DNA of 64,000 nt, taken from Litchfieldella anticariensis FP35 = DSM 16096 (GTDB lineage Bacteria; Pseudomonadota; Gammaproteobacteria; Pseudomonadales; Halomonadaceae). The position numbers and the translations under genes were made by a program. The notes below the pieces were generated by a model. It saw only the letters and a list, made by a program, of their open reading frames with translations, did no database searches and was not told where the DNA came from. The stretch is from contig NZ_KE332394.1 of assembly GCF_000409775.1 (NCBI RefSeq), positions 172,921 through 236,920 of the forward strand, given 5' to 3'. Below, piece by piece: positions 9,736 to 18,459 of this stretch. Positions within the stretch are counted from its first letter, which is position 1. The number at the start of each line of letters is the position of its first letter.

Positions 9736-9833
9736 TTCAGCAAAATCAGTTGTTTACGCTTCTATCCGTCGAACTCGGGAAACAAAGATCGCGCGTCAAG
9801 GATTGAAAATGGTCGCTCACACGTTATGATAAA

Positions 9834-9853
9834 GCTTACCGATCGATCAGTAT
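9834..9853. promoter_or_regulatory. Palindromic operator 2, upstream of the CoA-transferase gene
   Basis: Identical over 20 bases to the box at 8965-8984, with its palindrome at 9837-9852. It starts about 60 bases before the CoA-transferase start, a position suited to repression of the CoA-transferase-tetR transcript. Confidence 0.7.
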
Positions 9854-9900
9854 TTTATCAAATTTGAGTTTAACCCAGTGACCTCTGTCACGGCTTTTGA

Positions 9901-11487
9901 GTGGTGATAATGATGCAAGTGATTGATGCAAAACAATCTTCTCAGTTAATAGGTGACGGCCAAACCGTGATCATTGGTGGGTCGGGGTCGGGCCATGCCG
10001 TTCCCGATGCCTTGCTGAAAGCCATCCAGGAACGTTACCTCGCAGAAGCTCACCCTCGCGGCATTACATCTATTCACCCGGTCGGTCTGGGGGATAGGGG
10101 AGAACTCGGAGCAAACCATTTCGCTCATGAAGGCTTGCTTAAGCGCATCGTCTGCGGCACGTTATCTGACGCCCCCAGCATCGCCGCGCTTGCCTCCCAG
10201 GATCTGGTTGAAGCCTACACGCTCCCCCAGGGCGTGCTATCACAGCTCACGCGCGAGATTGCTGGAGGCCGGCCCGGTCTCATTACCCACGTCGGGCTAC
10301 ACACTTTCGTTGACCCCCGCCTCGAGGGCGGACGTCAGAGCTGCTGGGATTCGGAGAGCCTTGTCGAGGTACTCGAACTGGATGGCCGCGAATGGCTTTA
10401 CTACCGCGCCTTTCATATCGACGTGGCGCTGCTTCGCGGGACAACTGCGGACGAAGACGGCAATATCTCCATGGAAGATGAGGCCATCTGGGGCGAGATG
10501 CTCTCCATGGCCCAAGCGACCAAGAAATGCGGCGGTAAAGTCATTGTTCAAGTCAAACAGATGGCCAAGGCCGGCACGCTAGCGGCAAAAACGGTCAAGA
10601 TACCCGGCATTTTAGTCGACTACGTCGTTGTTGTTCCAGACCAAATGCAGACCTTTCAGACAATGTATAACCCGTCCTACGCGGGTGCGCTCAAGGTTTC
10701 CACTTCCGGGTTTCCGCGACTAGCGCTTGATGCCCGCAAGATCGTCGCCCGCCGCTGCGCCATGGAAATAGCACCCGGCCTGATCTGCAATATCGGCTCG
10801 GGTATTTGTACCGGAGTGGGACTCGTCGCGGCTGAAGAGGACGTGCTCGATCAATTTACGCTGACCAATGAGCAGGGACTGATTGGTGGCGCACCGGCAT
10901 TCGGTCTGGATGCTGGCGCCGCATGGAACTACGATGCTATCGTTGATCAACCCTATCAGTTCGACTTCTATGATGGGGGAGGTCTGGACTTGGCCTTTCT
11001 TTCATTCGTGGAGATCGATCCCACAGGCAACGTCAACATCAGCCGATTCAAGGATCGCATCATCGGCATTGGTGGCTTCGTCAATATCAGCCAGAATGCC
11101 AAATCGATGGTATTTGCAGGTACTTTCACAGCGGGTGGTCTTGAAACCTCGGCCGTCGGCGGTGAGCTTCGAATCGAAAACGAGGGCCGCTTTCGGCGCT
11201 TCGTCGAAACCGTCGAGCAGCTTACCTATAATGCCGAGTACGGCCTTTCGCGAGAGCAAGAGGTGACCTATATCACCGAGCGCGCTGTATTCCGTGCGAC
11301 AGCTGCGGGGCTAGAACTAGTGGAATACGCTCCGGGAATTAATATTGAGCGTGACATCTTGGCACACATGGATTTCCAGCCGCTTATTTCTAAAGAACTT
11401 AAAGAGATGGATAGCCGGATATTCGTAGACAAACCCATGGGGCTCAATCAGAGCTTCCGGGATAAATATGCAATGGTAAATCAATAA
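9901..11487 (+). CDS. Family I acyl-CoA:carboxylate CoA-transferase (YdiF/propionate CoA-transferase-like)
   Basis: A 528-residue fused alpha-beta CoA-transferase of the YdiF/Pct type. The catalytic glutamate lies in TNEQGLIGG (Glu324 from the first codon). GGSGSGHAVPDALL near residue 25 belongs to the N-terminal half. It should move CoA from a donor such as acetyl-CoA to the imported acid. Start choice is uncertain: GTG at 9901 or ATG at 9910 or 9913. The stop overlaps the tetR start (TAATG). Sharing an operator with the TRAP operon, it is the likely activation step of that pathway. Confidence 0.9.
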   Translation: MVIMMQVIDAKQSSQLIGDGQTVIIGGSGSGHAVPDALLKAIQERYLAEAHPRGITSIHPVGLGDRGELGANHFAHEGLLKRIVCGTLSDAPSIAALASQDLVEAYTLPQGVLSQLTREIAGGRPGLITHVGLHTFVDPRLEGGRQSCWDSESLVEVLELDGREWLYYRAFHIDVALLRGTTADEDGNISMEDEAIWGEMLSMAQATKKCGGKVIVQVKQMAKAGTLAAKTVKIPGILVDYVVVVPDQMQTFQTMYNPSYAGALKVSTSGFPRLALDARKIVARRCAMEIAPGLICNIGSGICTGVGLVAAEEDVLDQFTLTNEQGLIGGAPAFGLDAGAAWNYDAIVDQPYQFDFYDGGGLDLAFLSFVEIDPTGNVNISRFKDRIIGIGGFVNISQNAKSMVFAGTFTAGGLETSAVGGELRIENEGRFRRFVETVEQLTYNAEYGLSREQEVTYITERAVFRATAAGLELVEYAPGINIERDILAHMDFQPLISKELKEMDSRIFVDKPMGLNQSFRDKYAMVNQ

Positions 11488-12128
11488 TGACATTCGATAT
11501 TTTGCAATCCCCAAAGCCTGCTTCCAGAAGCACTCGCGATGCGATTAAATATATCGTAACTGAGATGCTGATTAGAAATGGTTATCGTGGGACGACCATG
11601 TCGAAGATTGCTAATGAGGCGGGTACGACAACGACCAACATTTTTTATCACTTCCAGAGTAAGAACGGCGTCATCGATGAGGTCGTTGCGGATTATGTTG
11701 AGCATACACTGAAAGTCCACGGCGCAATATGGCGCGATAACTCGATGACTTTGGAAGAAAAAATTTATAAGGTCGTCGAGTTCAATCGATCCCGTTATCT
11801 CAGATTCAACCCGTCAGGGGAAAGTGGAAATTCTTGGAGTCTAATCGCGCGTCTAAGGCTCGAGACAGATGTCATTAGCACCGACTCTCAGCACCAGCTC
11901 AACTACTTCAGCGAAGCACTATATAGCCTTGTGGTCGAAGCGATTAAATCAGCCTTGGCCAATGGAGAGCTGGCTGAAAAAATCGTGCCGAAGGAAGCCG
12001 CGATGGTTATAGCGATGGTCATCAATAGTTCGGCGCAATTCTCGACTGAAAAAGGCTCATTTAAGGAGCTAGAAATTCTTGTCGATGTGGTGTCAAAAAT
12101 GTTCTTCGATGCCTATGGAAAAAGGTAG
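11487..12128 (+). CDS. TetR/AcrR family transcriptional regulator
   Basis: A 213-residue protein of normal TetR length with the N-terminal helix-turn-helix TMSKIANEAGTTTTNIFYHF near residues 32-51 and a ligand domain without a clear subfamily. It is translationally coupled to the CoA-transferase gene. The paired palindromes before dctQ and before its own operon make it the natural candidate for autoregulation and for control of the TRAP-catabolic operon, perhaps with a CoA ester as effector (inference). A decayed IS630 element starts two bases after its stop. Confidence 0.9.
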   Translation: MTFDILQSPKPASRSTRDAIKYIVTEMLIRNGYRGTTMSKIANEAGTTTTNIFYHFQSKNGVIDEVVADYVEHTLKVHGAIWRDNSMTLEEKIYKVVEFNRSRYLRFNPSGESGNSWSLIARLRLETDVISTDSQHQLNYFSEALYSLVVEAIKSALANGELAEKIVPKEAAMVIAMVINSSAQFSTEKGSFKELEILVDVVSKMFFDAYGKR

Positions 12129-12129
12129 T

Positions 12130-13057
12130 TCAAGTGGGCGTGAGCCAGCAGGAGGTCGCCGAACGCCTGGAGGTCACGCAAGGCGCCGTCAGTCTGTGGG
12201 TCGCCCGAGCCCGAGAGGGTGGTGATGAGGCATTGAAGAGCCGCCCCCGTTCGGGGCGACCACCGGGTTTATCGCCTGACCTGGTGCCTCGCGTCCTAGC
12301 GGCGCTGGAGGAAGGAACTGGGCCCCGATGGGTTTGGCTATGAGGACCAACACTGGACGACACAGCGTGTCGCCAATGCCATCGCCCGGTAGACCGATGT
12401 CCACTACAGCAAGTCGTCGATAAGCGAGTTGCTGAGTAAATGGGATTGTCCTGACAGAAGCCCAAGCGACGGGATAGTCGGCGTGATGAAGCAACTATCG
12501 AGCACTGCCGGGAGGAACTCTGGCCAGCGTTAAAAAATGAAGCTGACGCTCAAGGCTAGACACTGATCTTCGTGGATGAATCGAGTTATCACCTCTTTTC
12601 TCATCATCAGAAGACCTTTGCGCCCGTCGGCCGGACGCCGGTCGTCAAAGGCAAGCGGGGGCAGACACCCCGGCATATGGTGGTCGGCGCGGTCTCCCCG
12701 GATGGCTGATCCTATTTCAGTTGGTCGACGGATAGCGTGAAGGGCGCCACGATCGTCAGGTGCCTGAAGACGGTGCTGCGCTATTGGTACGGCAAGCTAC
12801 GGCTCATCTGGGACAATGCGCCGGTTCACCGGTGCCGAGAGGTGCGCGACCTGCTGAGTCGGCCCGAGGTGCAGTGCCGACTTCGGCTGGAGCCGCTGTC
12901 GCCCTACTCGCCGGAACTGAATCTCGCAGAAGCCTTGTGGAGCTGGATGAAGCGATGGTGCGTGAACCGAGCCTTCAAGACGGCATGGGAGTTGGGGCAG
13001 TGGCTTCGTCACACGGCACGAGCGATGAAGCGGCGGCGTGACCATGTCAGGCGATAG
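12130..13057 (+). pseudogene. Degraded IS630-family transposase
   Basis: Pieces in different frames together make an IS630-type transposase. The N-terminal helix-turn-helix part at 12134-12343 contains AERLEVTQGAVSLWVARARE. The C-terminal DDE part at 12737-13057 contains LIWDNAPVHRC and LSPYSPELNLAEALWSWMK. The sequence between holds several stops. Not functional as it stands. Confidence 0.85.
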
Positions 13058-13194
13058 CTGGGCGCCTCGCCAATACATTAGAAACTATTTGGATGATAAG
13101 TAATAAAAAGAAAAATTTAACAAGTGACCAGTCATTATGTTGGTTAGTAACAGTCAGTAAAACTTTGACGTTTTGCTGAAACTTGGAGAATAAC

Positions 13195-13367
13195 ATGAAC
13201 AACTTCGGCGCAATACTTACTCTCTGCATCACTTCGGGTGCCTTTTGGTCGCCGGTGCCGCCAGTGCAGATGTGCTGGAGAAATTCGTGAGAGTGGGAAG
13301 ATCTGCATCGCGATGGACCTTGGGATTCCGCAATGGTCCTACAAGTTGGTCGGCGAGGAGGCCTGAT
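13195..13367 (+). pseudogene. N-terminal remnant of an amino-acid-type ABC binding protein
   Basis: Allowing two frameshifts, the reading is a signal peptide (MNNFGAI..., cleavage near ASA) followed by DVLEKIRESGKICIAMDLG, which is the usual start of a family 3 solute-binding protein. It then ends at a stop next to the hydroxyacid dehydrogenase. It suggests that an ABC transporter once stood upstream of that enzyme. Confidence 0.55.
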
Positions 13368-14355
13368 GTTACGCATTCTTTTACCCCATCCTGAGTGGGA
13401 GCTGCGTCAGCTTTACGGCGACACACCGTTCGAATTGCTCTCAAAGATTGGGGAGCTAAAATTGAACGAGGGCGAGCATCATTGGGAGCGCGAGCGTCTC
13501 TATGAGGAAATCGAGGGCTGCGATATCGTCCATAGCTTCGGCGTAACGGTCGCAGATGCGGATTTCTTTGCCCATGCTTCTCATCTGCGGGCCTTCGTCC
13601 GGTGGGCGGTGGATTATCGCAATGTCGATGTTGACGCGGCTACGAAAGCCGGTGTGCTAGTCACCAATGGCCCCCCCGTCTTCACCGCCGGAGTGTCAGA
13701 GCTGATCATCGGGCTCATGCTAGACCTATCGCGGCGGATCACCGCCGGGGCGGAGCTGTATCATGCAGGCGAGACGCCCGCACCTGGCCTCTATCCGGAG
13801 CTTCGCGGCACGACGCTCGGTCTAATTGGCTTCGGCGAGATCGCCCGGTATCTCACCAATTTGGCCACGGCTTTCGGAATGACGATCCTCGCAGCGGATC
13901 CCTATGTGACAATCCGTGACGAGCGGGTGGAACAGGTCTCGTTTCCACAACTGCTGGCCCGGTCCGATCATGTGATCTGCCTGGCCAAGGCGACCGAGGA
14001 GACCGAGAAGATGATAAATTCCGAGGCTTTCGCGGCGATGAAGCAGGGCGCGTATTTTATAAATCTCGCGCGGGGCAATCTGGTCGATGACGCAGCTTTG
14101 CTTGCCGCGCTCGACAGCGGTCATCTTGGCGGGGCCGGGGTCGATGTTGGGCGCGAGTATCGGCAAATGCCTACTGTCGATGTCGCACGCCATCCCAAGG
14201 TCGTCGCCACCCCTCATATCGGCGGGCTGACGCCTGGCTCGGTTGAGGTGCAATGTGCCGCATCGGCCAAGCAGATCGCTGCGATTTGTGACGGCAAGCG
14301 CCCGGAGCGCTGCGTGAATCCCGAGGCAGCGTCATGGCTACCGCAAAACTCCTGA
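13366..14355 (+). CDS. D-2-hydroxyacid dehydrogenase family protein
   Basis: A 329-residue NAD-dependent enzyme. The nucleotide loop GLIGFGEIARYL lies near residue 155. The catalytic set is Arg236 in LARGNLVDD, Glu264 in GREYR, and His284 in TPHIGG. GAGGAGG precedes the chosen ATG; a longer frame from 13333 lacks such a site. It would interconvert a 2-keto acid or hydroxypyruvate-like compound and its D-2-hydroxy acid. It is intact although flanked by pseudogenes on both sides, and no operon partner remains. Confidence 0.88.
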   Translation: MLRILLPHPEWELRQLYGDTPFELLSKIGELKLNEGEHHWERERLYEEIEGCDIVHSFGVTVADADFFAHASHLRAFVRWAVDYRNVDVDAATKAGVLVTNGPPVFTAGVSELIIGLMLDLSRRITAGAELYHAGETPAPGLYPELRGTTLGLIGFGEIARYLTNLATAFGMTILAADPYVTIRDERVEQVSFPQLLARSDHVICLAKATEETEKMINSEAFAAMKQGAYFINLARGNLVDDAALLAALDSGHLGGAGVDVGREYRQMPTVDVARHPKVVATPHIGGLTPGSVEVQCAASAKQIAAICDGKRPERCVNPEAASWLPQNS

Positions 14356-14386
14356 TTTTCGCGGATCGGCCGGAAGGCGCGTGTGA

Positions 14387-15438
14387 TTGTGCCTGATCGA
14401 GACGGCCATGGCCAGCATCCGCTCCAAGGTCGAGCACGGAATGGCGGCGAACGCCGCGATCCCGTGCTCGACCGACTTCCACTCGATCCGCACCGAACTC
14501 GATCTGCAGGCGATCAAGGATCCCGGCCTGCAGCGAGAAGTGGGGGAATTCCAACTCGCCTGTTTCGGCCATGCCCGCAATGAGTTGTTCCAGCAGGGCG
14601 GTCGCATCGAGGCCAGCCTGGCCCGGGATGTCGACTGGGTCGGCTCCCGCTACTTTTTTCTGGAGACCCCGGGCTTCTACGACAGCTTCTACGCCGGCCG
14701 CCCAATCCCGGGGTTTCCCTATGATGCCGAGCGCGACTCCACGACCAGATCGATCCTGGCTTCTGGGATGACTTCCGCAGTGTCTTTACTAGCAGTGAGG
14801 CGGAGGAGTACGTGATCCGCCGCATGGTGAGCCCGCGTTCCGGCGCCGCCAACGGCAACCTGGACCAGGCGGTGGTGGGGTATCGCAACCTGGATGGCGG
14901 CACCGTGGGGCAGGCCGTGACCTCGGCCGCGGGTGCTGTAGGCGGGGCTCTGGCGATGTTCCCCTTCGCCGCGGGGATGGACATGCTCAAGCAGGCCTTG
15001 CCGATGGTGCAGTCGATCCTGGTGATGGCGGCCATCGTCTGCCTGCCGTTCGTGATGGTGATCTCCAGCTACTCGTTCAAGGCGGCAGGTGTCGCTACCT
15101 TCGGTCTGTTCACCATCTGGTTCCTGACCTTCTGGTGGGAAGTGGCGCGTTGGCTGAATTCCAACCTGGTGGACCTGCTCTACAGCAGCGACGCTGCCAA
15201 GATGAGCTTCCTGGCCGCCGTCAACAACACCTACGACAAGATGGTGCCCCAGTTCGTGGAGGGAATGACGTTTCTGATACTCCCAACAATATGGATCGCA
15301 ATGTTGGGATGGACAGGAATGAAAATCGGAGCCGAGATAGGAAGAAGCATCGGTGAAGGAGGAGGCAAAAAAGCTCAAGGTGCGGGTGAAAAAGGTGGAG
15401 ACCAAACCCAAAAGATTGGATCAGGTGGAAAGTTATAA
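14387..15438 (+). pseudogene. Conjugation TraG N-terminal-domain-like gene, 5'-truncated and frameshifted
   Basis: Two overlapping frames (14387-14815 and 14812-15438) join through a single frameshift near 14730-14740 into one protein. It resembles the TraG N-terminal-domain protein of integrative conjugative elements with a type G mating-pair apparatus: VGSRYFFLETPGFYDSFYAG, then EEYVIRRMVSPR, then several membrane segments at FVMVISSYSFKAAG to LTFWWEVARWL. The usual membrane-rich N-terminus is missing. It is a relic of a conjugative element, converging on the small gene split by IS256. Confidence 0.75.
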
Positions 15439-15570
15439 TGGGACAGAGTATTGAAGGCCAGGAAAATCAGACCTTCAATACTCCGGATCTGCAGAATTTG
15501 GTGATCCACCTGGGTCACTAGAAGTTGGTACGTACCTCATAGGAAGGTGCGTGTCATCATCTTCCACTTC

Positions 15571-15578
15571 ATGTGCTG
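15571..15578. repeat. IS256 target-site duplication (left copy)
   Basis: ATGTGCTG, repeated at 16906-16913 on the other side of the element. An intact 8-base duplication is usual for IS256 and indicates a recent, unrearranged insertion. Confidence 0.85.
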
Positions 15579-16905
15579 GAGGCTGTAAACCACATTGTGT
15601 AACTGCCCACGAATGAGTAGCCTTTTCAAAAGGATACCATCGTGGGTAAACAATTGGACCAAGAAAAACTCAACGCCCTGGCCGCGGAACTGGCCAAAGA
15701 CATCAAGTCCGAAAAAGACCTCGGAGCCCTTACACAGCAACTGGTCAAGCTCACCGTCGAGACGGCCCTCAATGCCGAACTGGACGAGCACCTTGGCTAC
15801 GAAAAGCATGCCCCGGAAGGCCGGGGGACGGGCAACAGCCGCAACGGCTATTCTTCCAAGCGCCTGAAAGGGCAGCACGGAGACGTGTCGATCCAGGCGC
15901 CTCGGGATCGGGACGGCTCTTTCGAGCCCCAGTTCGTGCGTAAGGGCCAGTCCCGGCTGACTCAGATGGACGATCAGATCCTGGCCCTGTACGCCAAGGG
16001 CTTGAGCACTCGGGACATTGTGGATGCTTTCAAGGAGATGTACGACGCCGACATCTCCGCCACGCTCGTGTCCAAGGTTACCGAACGCGTGATCGAGCAG
16101 GTCCACGAGTGGCAGAACCGCCCGCTGGATCCGATCTATCCCATTGTCTATCTGGACTGCATTGTCCTGAAAATCCGCGAGAACAAGCAGGTGATCAACA
16201 AGTCACTATATCTGGCATTGGGCATTAACATGGAGGGCCAGAAGGAACTGCTGGGGCTGTGGCTTGCCGAGACCGAAGGCGCGAAGTTCTGGCTGTCGGT
16301 ACTGACCGAACTGAAGAACCGTGGCCTGGAGGATATCCTGATCGCCTGTGTGGATGGTCTCAAAGGCTTCCCAGACGCCATCCAGGCCGAATACCCCCAG
16401 ACCAAGGTCCAGCTGTGCATCGTGCACATGGTCCGCAACTCGCTGCGGTATGTGTCCTGGAAGGACTACAAGGCGGTCACGAAGGATCTGAAGCAGATCT
16501 ATCAGTCAGCCACCGAGCACGAGGCCGGACAGGCGCTGGAGGTCTTCGCCGAACGCTGGGATGGCCAGTACCCGCAGATTGCCAAATCCTGGTACAACCA
16601 CTGGGATAATCTGATTACCTTGTTTGGCTACCCGCCAGCCATTCGAAAGGTGATCTACACCACCAATGCTATTGAGTCGCTCAACAGCGTCATCCGCAAA
16701 GCGACCAAGCGCCGGAAGCTGTTTCCTAATGATGAGTCGGCTCTGAAGGTGGCGTTCCTGGCCATCCAGCAGGCCTCGAAGAAATGGACCATGCCGATCC
16801 GAGATTGGAAGCCGGCGCTGAACCGCTTTATTATCGAATTCGGTGACCGCCTGGACGGTCACCTGTAATGGGGTGGGCAGTTACACAGATTTATTTACAG
16901 GCTCC
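15579..16905 (+). mobile_element. Complete IS256-family insertion sequence
   Basis: A 1.33-kb element with a full transposase and imperfect terminal repeats of about 33 bases. The left end starts GGAGGCTGTAAA and the right end, read inward, starts GGAGCCTGTAAA; both finish TGTGTAACTGCCCAC. Flanked by the 8-base direct repeat ATGTGCTG. It is inserted in the small minus-strand gene described at 15475-17118. Confidence 0.93.
15642..16868 (+). CDS. IS256-family transposase
   Basis: A 408-residue mutator-type transposase of full length. Recognisable parts are the N-terminal ELDEHLGYEKHAPEGRGTGN, the DDE core with YLDCIVLKIRENKQV and ACVDGLKGFPDAI, and the C-terminal TTNAIESLNSVIRKATKRR. Intact and probably active. 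Confidence 0.96.
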   Translation: MGKQLDQEKLNALAAELAKDIKSEKDLGALTQQLVKLTVETALNAELDEHLGYEKHAPEGRGTGNSRNGYSSKRLKGQHGDVSIQAPRDRDGSFEPQFVRKGQSRLTQMDDQILALYAKGLSTRDIVDAFKEMYDADISATLVSKVTERVIEQVHEWQNRPLDPIYPIVYLDCIVLKIRENKQVINKSLYLALGINMEGQKELLGLWLAETEGAKFWLSVLTELKNRGLEDILIACVDGLKGFPDAIQAEYPQTKVQLCIVHMVRNSLRYVSWKDYKAVTKDLKQIYQSATEHEAGQALEVFAERWDGQYPQIAKSWYNHWDNLITLFGYPPAIRKVIYTTNAIESLNSVIRKATKRRKLFPNDESALKVAFLAIQQASKKWTMPIRDWKPALNRFIIEFGDRLDGHL

Positions 16906-17236
16906 ATGTGCTGTCCTGCCACGGGGTTGCAAGAGAGCTTTGTACGCATTCTTGCCCGCCTCAAGTGACGCAGCACCGAGCGTGCGCACAAGACCCTTTG
17001 TTTCCCCATTGCCGAATAGCAGGGCAGACGTGAAGGCTACAGAGCCTTTCAGCAGCTGCTTGGCAGTCTGGTGGTGTTCACCGGCTTTTTTACGGGGTAG
17101 CCGTTCTCTGAGACACATGGCGCCCTCCCATGGATGAACGACGTCAAACTATTAGCTTAGTCAGCCAGGGAAGGGTGGGCAAATTCGACTTCAGAGCCCG
17201 TCAGGACAACTCCGTCATATGCTCGATCGTTTCAGG

Positions 17237-17455
17237 TTACTTCTGGACAAGACGGATCATCGTCTTTGCCTGAGCATTGGGATTGGCGCGTCCTTGCTCC
17301 CAGTTCTCCAGGGGCCGCTTGTTGGTGCGGAGATATATGGCGAAGACGCCTAGCGACATATGCAGGCGCTCACGAAGCTCGACGAACTCTTCGGAAGCGA
17401 TATCGGGCACTTCTTCGATCTTCACCTTGTGTGAGTGCATCAGCCTATGACCCAA
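17237..17455 (-). pseudogene. HigA-type antitoxin helix-turn-helix remnant
   Basis: A 72-codon frame holding the HigA/XRE core ELRERLHMSLGVFAIYLRTN followed by LENWEQGRANPNAQAKTMI. The usual N-terminal segment is replaced by unrelated sequence and the C-terminus stops early at LVQK. No partner toxin is left. It abuts a hydrolase fragment, so it lies at a deletion or recombination joint. Confidence 0.65.
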
Positions 17456-17763
17456 CGGCCACTGGCCCGGAGGATATCGATGAGTATGTACGTACCTATG
17501 CCTCTTCCGGCGGCCTAAGTTCGGGATTCGCCTTCAGTCGAGCTATCGATCGTTCCGCTGAACAGGTGAAGGCTGCAGCTCAAGGGAAGATGGCCCCCAT
17601 GTTATTCCTTGGCAGCGAAACGACGTTGCAAGATGTGTTCGCCGAACCGCTCAAGCAGATTGTCACGAATGTTCAAGCTGTTGTCGTGCCACATTCCGGC
17701 CACTGGATGCCCGAGGAGAACCTCGGCGTCTTTACCGAGCAGTTGCTGTCGTTCCTTGAATAG
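17443..17763 (+). pseudogene. C-terminal fragment of an alpha/beta hydrolase
   Basis: About 105 codons match the end of an epoxide-hydrolase or haloacetate-dehalogenase type alpha/beta hydrolase: EDIDEYVRTYASSGGL in the cap, MLFLGSETT, and the catalytic histidine motif VVPHSGHWMPEENLG. The nucleophile half is missing; upstream sequence belongs to the HigA remnant. Confidence 0.7.
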
Positions 17764-17784
17764 GGGCAACACCGTTATAGATGG

Positions 17785-18459
17785 CTATCTTCGTCCGCCG
17801 ACTTCGTCAATGTGGCGCAGCAGATCTGCCGGATCCTCATAGACACGAATGGCCCCCGCCTGGCGTAGCTCATCGGGTCCGTAACCGCCGCTGAGCAGCC
17901 CGACGCCCAATGCCCGGCAGCGTGTCGCCGCGAGCATGTCCCAGATGCTGTCTCCAATGACCATGGCAGTCTCGCATGGTTTGCCAAGCCGCTCGGCAGC
18001 TGCGACGAACAGGTCAGGATCGGGCTTTGCGAAGTGGACCTGGTCACGGGTGACGACAGGCGTACGATCCGGATCGACCCCGAGCGCCTCCAGATTGACG
18101 GCTGCCGTTTCCATGCGGCCACTGGTGGCGATAGCCCACGGAATTCCGTTATCCGTCAGCCATGTCAGTAACTCGCGCGCCCCTGGTAATGGGCGAACGT
18201 TGCTCGCATGGCGTTGATAGGCAGCGGCATGGCCGCGTCGCAGTCGCTCTACACGTTCCTCGCTGATATCGAGTCCTGTCTCACGCAGGAGCTGGTTGGT
18301 AAACAGACCACCGCTCATGCCGATCTTGCGGTGGATGCGCCAGACGGATAGGTCGATTCCCTCTGCATCGAGTGTTTCCTTCCAGGCAATGACGTGCTGG
18401 TAAACGCTATCGACGAGCGTGCCGTCGAGATCGAAGAGGAAGACGGGTTCGATACGCAT
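17785..18459 (-). CDS. HAD family hydrolase (phosphoglycolate phosphatase-like)
   Basis: A 224-residue HAD phosphatase with all core motifs: FLFDLDGTLVDS (Asp10 and Asp12), ATSGR, KPDPDLF and VIGDSIWDMLAA, plus an alpha-helical cap between residues 20 and 90. Such enzymes remove phosphate from small sugar phosphates in the cytoplasm. It appears to be a single-gene unit. Confidence 0.9.
   Translation of the reverse strand: MRIEPVFLFDLDGTLVDSVYQHVIAWKETLDAEGIDLSVWRIHRKIGMSGGLFTNQLLRETGLDISEERVERLRRGHAAAYQRHASNVRPLPGARELLTWLTDNGIPWAIATSGRMETAAVNLEALGVDPDRTPVVTRDQVHFAKPDPDLFVAAAERLGKPCETAMVIGDSIWDMLAATRCRALGVGLLSGGYGPDELRQAGAIRVYEDPADLLRHIDEVGGRR

Larger units (their letters stand above)
15475..17118 (-). 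pseudogene. Small gene of unknown function split by IS256
   Basis: On the minus strand, 17118 to 16914 and then 15578 to 15475 join across the IS, with one copy of the 8-base duplication removed, into a single 103-codon frame. The protein starts MCLRERLPRKKAGEHHQ and ends in an acidic proline-rich tail. GGGAGG precedes its ATG. The two halves stay in frame after removal of IS256, which is direct evidence that a real gene was interrupted. I do not recognise the family; it probably belongs to the conjugative element that left the traG remnant. Confidence 0.65.

Noticed and set aside
15438-15521. 27-codon plus-strand ORF after the traG relic
   Set aside because: It is antisense to the end of the small gene split by IS256, which is better supported.
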